Below are positions 21,060 to 31,484 of a stretch of 64,000 nucleotides of DNA, one piece after another. How positions within the stretch are numbered: the first letter of the stretch is position 1; each line of letters begins with the position of its first letter. Source of the DNA: Basidiobolus meristosporus CBS 931.73 (taxonomy: Eukaryota; Basidiobolomycota; Basidiobolomycetes; Basidiobolales; Basidiobolaceae). The stretch covers positions 1 through 64,000 of the forward strand of contig MCFE01000281.1 of NCBI GenBank assembly GCA_002104905.1, read 5' to 3'. Position numbers and translations under genes: made by a program. Under the pieces are notes generated by a model, which did no database searches, had not been told where the DNA came from, and was given only the letters and a program-made list of their open reading frames with translations.

Positions 21060-21360
21060 AGGCAAAGCATTGTATAATATTCCCTCCCTCTATAGAATTG
21101 GTGTTCTCTAAGGCACTGGATCGTCGTTGTACATGTGATTTGGTGGCTTGGTTAAAGTAAAATAAATGATCTGAAAACCGATGCAGCCCTCGCCCGGTCG
21201 AGTCTTTCGTACCATTGCGTACGGCCTCTTGCAGCTGTTGGTTCGCTTCCATTCACTGGCTGGAAATAGAAATTCTCTTGGAACGCATTGGGGTTATCTG
21301 ACGGTGGTTAGCATGATTCAGGGTGTTGGATACAATCTTACGGGGTGTATTCAACTGGAA

Positions 21361-22301
21361 TTTTTTTATCTCAATATGGCAGAATCAAATAGTAAGGCTA
21401 GGATGGTAATGGTATGAACGAACCTTCCAATTCCATCAATCAAAGGTTACTTTCGCGGTTGAGATATGGGGCAATCTTCAAGGGTAGCTTGACTCAAAAA
21501 AGATGTCTCGATTAGTTGTTACCAAATGTCGGACATTAGAAGCTTGCCACATCATCTTCCGGATAATACTCTAATTAGAACGTGAGCTGGCTTGATCGTC
21601 CATTCAACCAAAGCCAAATGTATTTCGAAGTCAGAAGTGCTTGACAGAGTAGGTAGATTTGAGCTTCTTTCTATATTTCCATCGTTTCTGAATGGGTAAT
21701 TCTGCTTGCGACATATCGTTCGCTAACTTGACTGCTCAAGAATCCTCGGTAACAGGGGATCCTTTAGCGGTATAGATAGCCGCAAGTCAACATTTCAAGG
21801 TGAGTTCGCCCTCAAGATGCTCTCATGGATATATTCGGCATCGAAAGGGATTATTATTCCCGGAGTTCATTTTCATGATTAAGCTTCTTGCGTGATGTGC
21901 CGTTTAGTAAGCCAGTAGCGTTGATCTCGCTTTCACGGGCCAAATGATTACCCAAATGAGTAGAATATAGGGTGAATTGTGAGCTGAATGACTCCATGAA
22001 AGTGGCTGCCATACAACTCGTTGGCAACGCGCTTCCACTGCAGTACGAGATACTGAGGGTATTGTCGGCATCAGATATTTCGGAGTCATGCCTGAGCTCT
22101 AGCAAATTAGCTGTTGTACCGGGGCGATTTTGAGAAACGTCTACCATGGATGTCGATTCGGAGAGTTCAAGTGGCTCACGAGCAATCGATCGAACTGGAC
22201 ACCGTGCTAAAACTTGATTCTCAGAACAACAACGTAACTATATAAGATATCCTCCAATGGCTCTCTCTGCTGCTCTCAAGATTCGCCTTGAATGTTAAGG
22301 A
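21361..22301. other. Spacer between duplicate units
   Basis: About 0.94 kb with no counterpart in the window. The frame at 21854-22147 (-, 97 codons) has no signal peptide or motif, and I leave it uncalled. Confidence 0.45.
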
Positions 22302-22327
22302 ACATCTCCAAATCAAAGCTGCTGCAG

Positions 22328-22367
22328 ATATATATATATATACATGTGTGTGTGTGTGTGTGTGTGC
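22328..22367. repeat. (TA)n(TG)n microsatellite, right copy
   Basis: Shorter version of the tract at 18086, at the same place in the duplicated unit. Confidence 0.85.
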
Positions 22368-23328
22368 TTCGGACAATGACCATTTTGGTTGAATTGTCGG
22401 ATTGAATTAACCTCGACTGATAGTACGAAAATTAAGTTGCGGATTACGTTTCATCACCAGACAGTAAGTAATATTCGCATATGCCTCCACAGCACCAAGT
22501 CTAGTAAAGAAGCATAAGCAGCGGGCCCTACCGTCGGTATATGGTCGATGACAAAGCAACACGAAGCATATCGGATAGACTCCTAAGAAACCTTCGATTT
22601 TCCCACGCGCTCTAGACTATGTTAACTCGGAAAAATATTTGACCAGTGGATAAGCGGCGACTGGGATGAAGATTCTCGGGCCATTTCATACCGATAGGAT
22701 CCTGGATTTCACCCACTCACCGATGTTCATCAATTTATGCACGCGATTCGATTTTTTGGCAACCCAACTGTGATAGCATGAAAGATAGCAGGTGCACTCA
22801 CGTCGATATTGTAATGGACCATCGCCGCAGCAATGCTAGATGTATTCTATAGATCGGTAATAATAAAAGTATCTCTAATATAGCAGATTCTATCCTAGTA
22901 CATCCGCAGTGTCATCTGAAGTCATGTTAATCCCGGAATCTCCTGTTTCGACGCCTACTGATTTTTCGGATTAAACCTCCGAGTATCACGTGAAGTGTTC
23001 GGTAGTCAATAATACCCAGCTTCAAACGTTACCAGAAACCGAATGCGATTAGCCAAATTTGATCCCGCCAAGTTTCGTGCGATCTAGGCGGGGGAGTCAC
23101 TCGTTCCATCCATTGGCGGTATCGTTGAGCCAGAGTGCGATAAGCCTAATTTGCTCTTGCAACGGAGTGCGTTCAACCCAGACGCGGAATATAGTATGGT
23201 ATAGCATAAGTGCCATGCAGGTCTCGACTTATTAACCTAGAGCCAAATCCCAGAATTAGTGGCATATGCTTGTATAGGGTAGGCAAGGTTAACGCTATTT
23301 AAAGAGTAACTCACGCTCAAAACCAAGA

Positions 23329-23619
23329 TCAACAAAAGCAAACTGGATGTCTCCGATCGGAATAGCATCTGCCAACGGTTGCGTAGCAGAGCAAGCGTAT
23401 GTGCCAACTTGCGCTCGTTGATGGAATCAAATTTGGTATGATAGGGAAGTTTTTTTGGGACATCACTTGATCCTGGAGATGAACAACCATAATGCCCTTG
23501 GCTTTTTGATTGAGCGGAAGTATATGCCAAGCCGTGGGGCTTCCTTTTCCATGTTTTCTCTCACTACGTTCCTGGGAATCAATCAGCTGAAAGACCGATA
23601 ACCCAAAAATAGACTCCAT
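23329..23619 (-). pseudogene. Conserved frame pair of unknown function, right copy
   Basis: Counterpart of 19174-19454. The reading runs from FGLSVFQLIDSQERSERKHG to LQDQVMSQK and then changes frame after an A7 run. The alternative frame continues with DSINERKLAHTLALLRNRW and a hydrophobic SSLLLLILVLSV segment in the 23237-23530 frame. That hydrophobic tail could have been a membrane anchor if the frame was ever used. No family recognised. Confidence 0.3.
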
Positions 23620-24209
23620 GAGGAGTTGATGGGCGCATCAAATGAAATCCTTTCCTATTCTACCTCAGCGTCGAGCCATAAACACCTGTGACTGACCAAC
23701 CAGAGGGGGTATCAACGGTTGGTTTGTTTTTCCTCCTTCTGCGCACCAACCAGGGTCGAGAAAAAATTCCCCTAATGAGCAAATCGATTATGCAGATGAT
23801 CGGACAAAACAGGTATGGTTAGGTGCTATTGAGTATTTTATCCCCGAGGGAATCAATCTTACTTGAGGTACTCCACTTCGACATACCAATGGCTGCATAG
23901 GAATGGATATCCACTTTGGGTAGAGGGTCGCTTTTGGGGAGGTCACGATGGATGATTACTCCAAATCCATGATGATACCGGCGGCCCGTGTGCCATTGGC
24001 CTCTGCGAAATGCCATAAGCGCATAACACTGGAAATGCGCATTTACCTCCGGCGTAAATGGATAAAGTGAATCCACTATCAAAGAACGGTTGCCAGCGGT
24101 GAAAGTCACGAAGGAAGATTGCTCTATATTTGGACCGGGCTGATACGCGGATAGTTGGAGTCTTGTCGCATAAATATGAGCGACAAATTCAATGGACACC
24201 CATCTCATA

Positions 24210-25217
24210 ATGAAATTCTCGACATCTATCTCCACAGGCCTAACCCTGGTTGCCGCTGCATCGGCCTTGCCATTAAGCTCTACTCGCGCCCCTTGTGAAT
24301 GCAGCCCCATTGACGAGTCGTCCTCCGTGTATATGAACGATTTCCTCCTTGCTTTCCAAAATGAAGGTTACTTGTGGGATGTTGCCGCACACAGTCTGGA
24401 CTCCGAGCATCACTTTGAGTACAAGGGTGTTAATACCGAGGGAAAGAACTTCACCGCCATCACCACCGTTCAGTTTAACGAGCCAGTCGAAGGAGGACTC
24501 TCTGTGAGTGATAAGCTTTACGAGTGCTTCAAGAACTCGGAGAAGACACCTGGATGGAACAGCAACGTTCTCATTGCACCCAAGTGTGCTCTGTACGCTG
24601 ACAACAAGCTCGTTGCCAGCATGGAGATCGCCACTAACCACATCGAGACTACTTCCACTAAGGCTGCACCAACCACCACCTCCCACGAGGAGTCGACCTC
24701 TGCCCAAGCTGTTCCTACTACCGCTCAAGTCAAGCCTATCACTACTTCTGCCGCGCCATCCTCCACTCATGTCAAGTCGGTGTCCACGAAAGCTGAGACC
24801 TCTTCAACCACCGTGTCTGTCAGAGCGACTCCCACTGCCACCCCCAAGCCGACTGTTCACGCCCCCTGTGAATGCAGTCCCATCGACGAAGCATACCCCA
24901 TACTCATGGGTGATTTCATCATGGACTACCACAATGCCGGATATCTATGGAATTCTGCCTCCCGCAGCACGAAGTCCGAGCATCGCTATGAGTTCAAAGG
25001 ACACAACGATTTTGGAGTGGACTACACTGCTGTGATCACCATTCAGCCTAACGAGCCAGTCGAGGGGGATCTTCCATTGAGCAGTAAGCTTTACGAGTGC
25101 TTCATGAGCACTGAGACGACCCCTAGCTGGAGCTACAACGCTGTCATTGCACCCAAGTGCTCCTTGTACGCCGACAACAAGCTTCTCGCCAGCATGGAAA
25201 TCACCTCTAGCCAGTAA
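24210..25217 (+). CDS. Secreted protein with two CEC domains, right copy
   Basis: 335 residues, same architecture as the gene at 20052: signal peptide, CEC domain, Thr/Ser-rich linker, CEC domain. By eye only six base differences separate the two genes over 1008 bases, and all six change the protein. Five fall in four codons of one short stretch of domain 1 (SDFLLALQSNGY against NDFLLAFQNEGY), and one is Ala to Val in the linker. The right copy agrees better with the 6931 protein at this patch (NDFLIAYQNQGY), so it may keep the older state. Promoter and 3' flank are almost identical to the left copy, including the AATAAA near 25320. The inferred role is the same as its twin. Confidence 0.88.
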   Translation: MKFSTSISTGLTLVAAASALPLSSTRAPCECSPIDESSSVYMNDFLLAFQNEGYLWDVAAHSLDSEHHFEYKGVNTEGKNFTAITTVQFNEPVEGGLSVSDKLYECFKNSEKTPGWNSNVLIAPKCALYADNKLVASMEIATNHIETTSTKAAPTTTSHEESTSAQAVPTTAQVKPITTSAAPSSTHVKSVSTKAETSSTTVSVRATPTATPKPTVHAPCECSPIDEAYPILMGDFIMDYHNAGYLWNSASRSTKSEHRYEFKGHNDFGVDYTAVITIQPNEPVEGDLPLSSKLYECFMSTETTPSWSYNAVIAPKCSLYADNKLLASMEITSSQ

Positions 25218-25518
25218 AGGCAAAGCATTGTATAATATTCCCTCCCTCTATAGAATTGGTGTTCTCTAAGGCACTGGATCGTCGTTGTACATGTGATTTG
25301 GTGGCTTGGTTAAAGTAAAATAAATGATCTGAAAACCGATGCAGCCCTCGCCCGGTCGAGTCTTTCGTACCATTGCGTACGGCCTCTTGCAGCTGTCGGT
25401 TCGCTCTCACTCACTGGCTGGACATGGAAATTCTCCTGGAGCGTACTGGTTATATCTGACGGTGGTTAGCTTGAAGTCGGGTGTGGGTAACAATCTTATG
25501 GAAGGTATTCGATAGTAA

Positions 25519-25971
25519 CATGAGCTCAGTGCTTGACTTTTAGAGTGAAGGACCTAAGCCTCTGCTTACTGTGACTCACTGTTTAGCCCAAATTGCGACA
25601 ATTGAGCATAGGCCGATATGATTTAGGGCTAGAACATGACTTTCAGGCCAAGACTCATTGATGCTTCCAGCTAGGTGACTCCATGGAGGTACTCCTGTTG
25701 GATTCTTTTATGTCAAGTCGGAGTCATTACAGATTTTGGTTTCACTTTACAAGGGTAAGTATGATGTACTTGTTGGAGTTTATCAATATTTGGCCTTTTT
25801 TGTTGCATTATTGAACAAACTGCGGGTATGATGTAGCTCTACTCGGACTTCCGGTGGCCTCTAACTATCATCAAATTGCCACAACAGCATATCAGCCAAT
25901 CAATCCCTATGATGATCATTTTTTTATTCCGCTCACAGATGAAGAGTAGATCACCCTGATAGAGTCCTATC
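25519..25971. other. Boundary between gene compartment and transposon compartment
   Basis: No gene is seen. To the left CpG is common; from about 26 kb on it becomes rare and copia-derived sequence starts. Confidence 0.5.
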
Positions 25972-26535
25972 TGTTGCAAATTTTGCCACCATACCTAACT
26001 ATTCACTTAACTCAGTTGCTTAGATCATAGTCTACCAATACTCAGTGAACTCTGGCCTAATTCTCTATTGGGAGCTGTGTCACCACAGTATTGGATACTT
26101 TGGACATGAAAAATCCCAATGCAATACAATCAGCCCCAAACTAAGTGCACATGTTTTTGGTACACTTCCAAACTCATTTTACATGTTTTCTTGCCAAGAC
26201 TATTTAAAAGTAGCTATGCCACTGTTACATTCAACAAATCATCAAGTGACAGCCACATGATATATCATTCTCCCAGTCACATCCAACATAAGAGAACTCT
26301 TACAACAGATCATTAACCCAAGCTTTCACAATCTAGAGCGTTAGTTACTGCTATTACTGATGTATCTCCTTTGGCTGAATGTTAGATGGGTCTGAGTTCC
26401 AAGTCTGAAAGGTGAGGGTAAAGATGATGCTACATGCATGAGGCCATTGCAATGCTGTCTTTGGAGAACAATGCCTTTTGTAAGGTGAAGAAGAATAAGC
26501 CATCAAGTATCAGAAGAAAGAACAAAGTGTTATAA
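25972..26535 (+). mobile_element. Degenerate copia 5' LTR and gag stub
   Basis: The LTR runs from TGTTGCAAATTTTG at 25972 to TTACAACA at 26307. It is followed by GATCATTAACCCAAGCT, a mutated primer-binding site. From about 26340 decayed gag can be followed by homology to the copy at 28636 (ACTGCTATTACTG, then TTGGCTGAATGTTAGATGGG). Many indels and no usable frame. Confidence 0.65.
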
Positions 26536-26675
26536 GGAATGTAATTCAGCCTAAACATTCACCTATCTTAGTCACTTAACTCTTTACCTTCTGCTCAGAG
26601 AGTAAGCTGACCTGATGCCTTGCCAGGATTCACTTGAGAGATTCTCACCAAATCATCAAGACCCAGTGTTGTAAG
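26527..26675 (+). repeat. Truncated divergent copia LTR
   Basis: It begins TGTTATAAGGAATGTAATTC, stops after about 140 bases and is followed directly by another LTR. The same divergent subfamily, with the same preceding gag remnant, appears at about 40617-40838. Confidence 0.55.
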
Positions 26676-27120
26676 TGTGGTAAAAATTTGTAATTCCATC
26701 TAAATATTCACCTAACTTGGTAACTTAGATCATTACCTTCAAATCCCAGAGAATACTGACCAAATTCTTTGTTAAAACTTACCTAGAATATTTACCCAGA
26801 ACATGAAAGTTAGATAAGTTGTCCAAACAGCCCCAAGCTTTGCACACATGTTCTTGGGACCTTCCTTAACCTGTTCTACATGCTTGTGATGCCAAAACCA
26901 TATAAAAGTATGAATACCACTTTTACATTCAATAAATCATTAAGTGAAAACCACATAATCTACTTGTCCTCCCAATCACTTCCAATATCTCAAAGACTCT
27001 TACAATGGGTTATGAGCCCCAAGCTGTTACTCTATGCAATGTCTACTACTGCTCTTACTGGGACTTTTCCCTCTGCTGAAAAGTTGGATGGATTTAGCTA
27101 CCAAGTGTGTAAGGTGAAGA
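26676..27120 (+). mobile_element. Copia 5' LTR with gag start, truncated
   Basis: LTR 26676-27007, primer-binding site GGTTATGAGCCCC from 27008, and the gag start at 27012 (MSPKLLLYAMSTTALTG...). Gag breaks off after about 36 codons, where an opposite-strand LTR begins at 27122. Such head-to-head joins fit insertion of one copy into another. Confidence 0.75.
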
Positions 27121-27121
27121 C

Positions 27122-28281
27122 TGTCGTAAGAGTCTTGGAGATATTGGAAGTGATATGGAGCACAAGTAGATTGTGTGGTTTTCACATAATGATTTACTGA
27201 ATATAAAAGTAGTATTTATGCATTAACATGAACTTGGCATAACAAACACATAAAATAGGTTAAGTAAAGGTCCCAAGAGCATGTGTGCAAAGTTTGGGGC
27301 TGTTTGGACAACTTTAAGAATTCTTATGTTCTGGGTACCTGGTATTTTGGTGAAAATATTCTAAGTCCCAACCAGGAATTTGGTCAGTATTCTCTAGGAT
27401 TTGAAGGTAATGATCTAAGTAACTAAGTTAGGTGAATATTTAGGTGGGATTACAAATTTTTGCAACACTCCCACTCAGCTAAATGCTCATACTGACTAGT
27501 CCTAATTTTGACCTAAGATATTCAAACTTGTCTCCAGCTAATGGTTTGGTAAATATGTCTGCAATCATTTCATCTGTAGGACAGTTAACTAAGCTAACTA
27601 AGTTATTCTCCATAGCTTCACGTATGAAATGATGTCTAATATCTATGTGCTTAGTTCTAGCATGAAAAGTTGGATTTCTACCTAGTTATATACATCCTTG
27701 ATTATCTTGAAATAAAATAATAGGCATTTTTTGACAAAGGCCTAAATCTGTAAAAAGCTTCATAGGCCACATTGGTTCTTTTGTAGCTTCACAGGCTGCC
27801 ATTTACTCTGCCTCTGTGGTAGAAAGTGCCACAATTGGTTGCTTTCTTAAATTCCACAAATTGCTCCTTTGCAGTAAAGAAAGATGCATCCTGTGGTAGA
27901 TCATCTGTCTTCCAAATTTTATCCCCAATCAGCATCAGAGTATCCCACAAGATCCTGTTCTGAATCCTTATAAGTGTATCTTAAGCAGATATCAGCAGTT
28001 CCTTTTAGGTATCTAAAAATCTGCTTAACTGCTGCAATATGATCAGATCCATAGATCTGATTATGATGGCTGACATCTCCCACTGAATATGAGATATCTG
28101 GACATGTTCCAAGCATGATATATATCAGACTGCTGATCATAGATTAATAAGGAAAGTCAGGGCTTTCAGATGGCACCAAGCTCTCTTGATTTGGTTGAGT
28201 TTTGACCAAGTTAAGGTTTGTCTCCATTGGGGTAGCTGCTGGTTTACAGTCTTCCATTTTGTACTTCTTTAGTATATCTTG
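27122..28281 (-). mobile_element. Copia copy, 3' LTR and end of pol
   Basis: On the - strand: 3' LTR 27122-27467, polypurine tract (rc of CTCCCACTCAGC) at 27468-27479, then RNase H and the C-terminal reverse transcriptase part back to 28281. That part includes LVGYSDADWG and the stretch MLGTCPDISYSVGDVSH. The frame is broken by several stops. It is cut at 28281 by the LTR of the main + strand copy. A further - strand fragment of an element of this family lies beyond that copy at 35108-35310. Confidence 0.75.
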
Positions 28282-28631
28282 TGTTGTAAAAATTTGTAAT
28301 TCCACCTAAATATTCACCTAACTTAGTCAGTTCGATCATTACCCTCAAATCCTAGAGAATACTGACCAAATTCCCTGTTGGGATTTACTTAGAATATTTT
28401 CACCAAAATACCAGGTACCCAGAACATGAAAATTCTCAAAGTTGTCCAAACAGCCCCAAACTTTGAACACATGCTCTTGGGACCTTCCTTAACCTATTCT
28501 ACATGCTTGCAATGCCATGACCAGGTAAAAGTATAAATACTACTTTTACAATCAATAAATCATTAAGTGAAAACCACATAATCTACTTGTCCTCCCAAAT
28601 CACTTCCAATATCTCCAAGACTCCTATAACA
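28282..28631 (+). repeat. 5' LTR of main copia copy
   Basis: 350 bases, TGTTGTAA at the start and TATAACA at the end (family end TTACAACA), giving an 8-base terminal inverted repeat in the family. A TATAAATACT box and a CAATAAATCATT poly(A)-type signal follow each other near 28530-28560. Confidence 0.88.
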
Positions 28632-28644
28632 GGTTATGAGCCCC
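28632..28644 (+). other. Primer-binding site for initiator tRNA-Met half molecule
   Basis: GGTTATGAGCCCC immediately after the LTR is complementary to the anticodon arm (GGGCUCAUAACC) of initiator tRNA-Met, not to a tRNA 3' end. Drosophila copia and yeast Ty5 use such a half-tRNA primer. The ATG inside it is the gag start. Confidence 0.7.
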
Positions 28645-29560
28645 AAGCTGTCACTCTCTGCAATGTGTACTACTGCTATTACTGGAATTTTTCCCTCTGC
28701 TGAAAAGTTGGATGGCTCTAACTACCAAGTGTGGAAGGTGAAGATGAAGATGCTGCCACTAGAAAGAGGCCTTTGGGATATTGTCATGGGAGAAGAATGC
28801 CCTCCTAAAAACATGGGAGAGGAAGCCTTAAAGTACCAGAAGAAAGAACAAAGTGCCTTTAACTGCATTTGCCTTAATGTCATGGACAAATTGCTAATTC
28901 AATGCTCAAGAGCAAAAACGGCAAAGAATGCCTGGAAAGCATTAGAAGACACCTACCAGTCATGTTCAGCTGCCAAGAGAATGTATCTGAGACAAAAATT
29001 CTTTACTACAAAGATGCTGCCAGGAGAAGAAATGCAAAAATCTAATTAACAGAATTACCCTGCTGGTAGATGAGATGGAATCTGTGGGCGTACCAACTAC
29101 TGATGAGGATGTGATAGTTACCATCCTGAATAGCCTGACAGACAGGTTTCAGGGCCCTGTATCAGCCCTAGAGTCCAGAACTGAAGATTTGACCTTAAAT
29201 TACGTATATGGAAGGCTCCTGGATGAAGAATTAAGAAAATCAAGCACCAATAAGAAGGAAGAAGAAAATGCTTTAATAAGTAATGATAGCCAACAAAGGA
29301 GGTACCCAAGACCCTACAAAGGCAACAACAACCTATTTTGCAACTACTGCAAAAGGAAAGGACACACATCAGACCGGTGTCTCAAAAAGAGAGATTGTCA
29401 GCAAAAGAAGCCTGAATATGGAAATGCTGCTACAACTGAAGATAGACTATTCATATCTGCACTAAGTATGACCACAAACAATGATTCTCAGATGTGGTAT
29501 ATTGACTCTAGAGCATCTCAACACTTTAAACACCAAAAAGAACTTTTTACCCAATATTAA
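28636..29560 (+). pseudogene. copia gag, zinc knuckle and protease, frameshifted
   Basis: Gag reads from 28636 (MSPKLSLSAM) with the gag features LDGSNYQVWKVKM and AKNAWKALEDTYQ, to a stop at 29049. It resumes in another frame (INRITLLVDEMES..., LTDRF, ALESRTEDLTLNYVYGRLL). A CCHC zinc knuckle, CNYCKRKGHTSDRC, is intact at about 29340-29380. The protease active site reads WYIDSRAS instead of the usual DSGA, so Gly to Arg next to the catalytic Asp, and a stop follows soon after (29560). One frameshift and the protease change are enough to disable it. Confidence 0.8.
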
Positions 29561-29584
29561 GAAATTCCAATTAAGAAGGTTTTC

Positions 29585-31200
29585 ATGGGTGACAATAGAA
29601 CACTTGATGCAGTGGGAGAAGGAACTATCCAAGTAAACCTTAGAAGCAGTGAAGGAAGCCATACACTGACCTTTGAAGAAGTACTCTATGTACCAGAAAT
29701 AGCCAAGAACCTACTCTCTGTAAGCAAGGCCTCAGCAGAAGGACTCAGTTTCAGTTTTGACAATTCTGGATGCAGGATCACTGATCAAAATGGTGCCCAT
29801 ATTGCTTTGGGCATCAGAGATCAGAATCTATACAAGTTGACTTATATTCCATCATATTTGGAAGCCAAGATAAGTAACTTAAATGAAGAAACACCAATGC
29901 TTTGGCACAGGAGATTTAGACACATCAATTTTGATTATTTGTGTAAAATGATCAAAGTGTTGTAAAAATTTGTATTTCCACCTAAATATTCACCTAACTT
30001 AGTCACTTAGATCATCACCTTCAAATCCTAGAGAATACTGACCAAATTCCTTGTTGGGATTTACTTAGAATATTTTCACCAAAATGCCAGGTACCCAGAA
30101 CATGAAAATTCTCAAAGTTGTCTAAACAGCCCCATACTTTGCACACATGCTTTTGGGACCTTCCTTAACCTATTGTATGTGTTTGTAATGCCAAGACCAG
30201 GTAAAAGTATAAATGCTACTTTTACATTCAATAAATCATTAAGTGAAAATCACATAATCTACTTATTCTCCAATCACTTTCAATATCTCCAAGATTCTTA
30301 CAACACAAAGAACAGCTATTTTCTGGAGTGAAAATTCATCCCCCAGCTAATTTGGAGCAGTGTGAAGCCTGCATATATGGGAAACAAGCCAGACAACTGT
30401 TGAAGAGCTCTGAGTTAATCAAAACTAAGAAAAAATTAGATCTAATTCACTCAGATCTCTGTGGACCTATGCAAAATTTATCCTTGGGCGGGATGAAGTA
30501 TTTAATCACTTTTATTATGATTATACAAGATACACATGGATCTACTTCATGGAGAGAAAGGAAGAAGCTCTGTCTAAGTTCAGGGAGTTTAAAGCCATGG
30601 TGGAGAGAGACACTGGTGAAAAAATTAAGAAAATACGCTCTGACAATGGTAGAGAATATACCTCAAAACACTTCATCCACTTCTGCAAAATTCTTGGGAT
30701 AAAGCAAGAGACTACTGTACCATACTCCCCACAGCAAAATGAAGTAGCAGAACAAGCTAACAGAACAATAATTGATATGTCAAGATCTATGATCCATGAT
30801 CAAAAATTATCCTATAATTTTTGGGCGGAATCAGTGGCCACTGCTATATACCTTAAAAATAGGAGTTATAACAGAATACTTTGTGATTCTACTCCATTTG
30901 AAGCATGGCATGGATACAGACCAAGTGCAGAGCATCTAAGAATATTTGGGTGTACAGCATATGCCAAAAAACTGGCCGGAAATCAGTCAAAATTAGAACC
31001 AAAAGGTGTAAAATGCATATTTTTAGGCTGCTGCAATGAGAGTAAGGCATACAGACTCTACAATACTAATGCAAAGAAGCTTATCAAGTCCAGGGATGTG
31101 TTGTTTGATGAAAATTCAAAATTTTCACAAAAAATGACATTAGATGATGTCAAAAATTTGATCTCAAGTCCACCAATTGTCAGGATTGAATCAGAGCAAA
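29585..31200 (+). pseudogene. copia integrase, interrupted by a solo LTR
   Basis: The pre-integrase part ends in MLWHRRFRHINFDYL, the HxxxH half of the zinc finger. After the inserted LTR (29958-30305) comes QCEACIYGKQ with the two cysteines, then the catalytic core: IHSDLCGPM, IRSDNGREYTS and QQNEVAEQANRT, so all three D,D,E residues are still present. A frameshift at about 30510-30560 separates the first Asp from the rest. Downstream, the GCTAYAKKL and CIFLGC blocks are typical of copia integrase C-terminal regions. Confidence 0.8.
29958..30305 (+). repeat. Solo copia LTR inserted in integrase
   Basis: 348 bases, TGTTGTAA to TTACAACA, flanked by CAAAG at 29953-29957 and CAAAG at 30306-30310, a perfect 5-base target duplication. 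It belongs to the same LTR family as the host element. Confidence 0.9.
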
Positions 31201-31484
31201 GCAATGAAAGTTTTTTCACTCCAGAGGACTCTAAATCCATGGTTCAGCAAGAATCAGTTCCCAGGAATATCCCAGAGGTGATCATTCCAGTATCAAATGC
31301 CCGGACATACAATTGGACAAGAAATAGCCTAAATTACTATATCAATGAGGGTACAAACTTAGCCTATGCCTATTCAGTCCATATTGATGAACCCCAGACT
31401 GTAAAAGAGGCCCTAGATAGCCTTTTGACAAAGTTCTGGAGATCTGCAATGACTGGGGAATATCAGGCCCTGATGGAAAATTAA

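Larger units (their letters stand above)
18062..21360. repeat. Tandem segmental duplication, left unit
   Basis: Aligned with 22302-25518. It begins CATCTCCAAATCAAAGCTG and includes the TA/TG microsatellite, about 330 near-identical bases, a diverged core (about 18495-19880), and a near-identical block from about 19886 through the gene and its 3' flank to about 21235. Identity then fades towards 21360. Confidence 0.85.
22302..25518. repeat. Tandem segmental duplication, right unit
   Basis: Direct repeat of 18062-21360, offset by about 4.16 kb at the gene and 4.24 kb at the left edge; the difference reflects indels in the diverged core and a shorter microsatellite. Confidence 0.85.
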
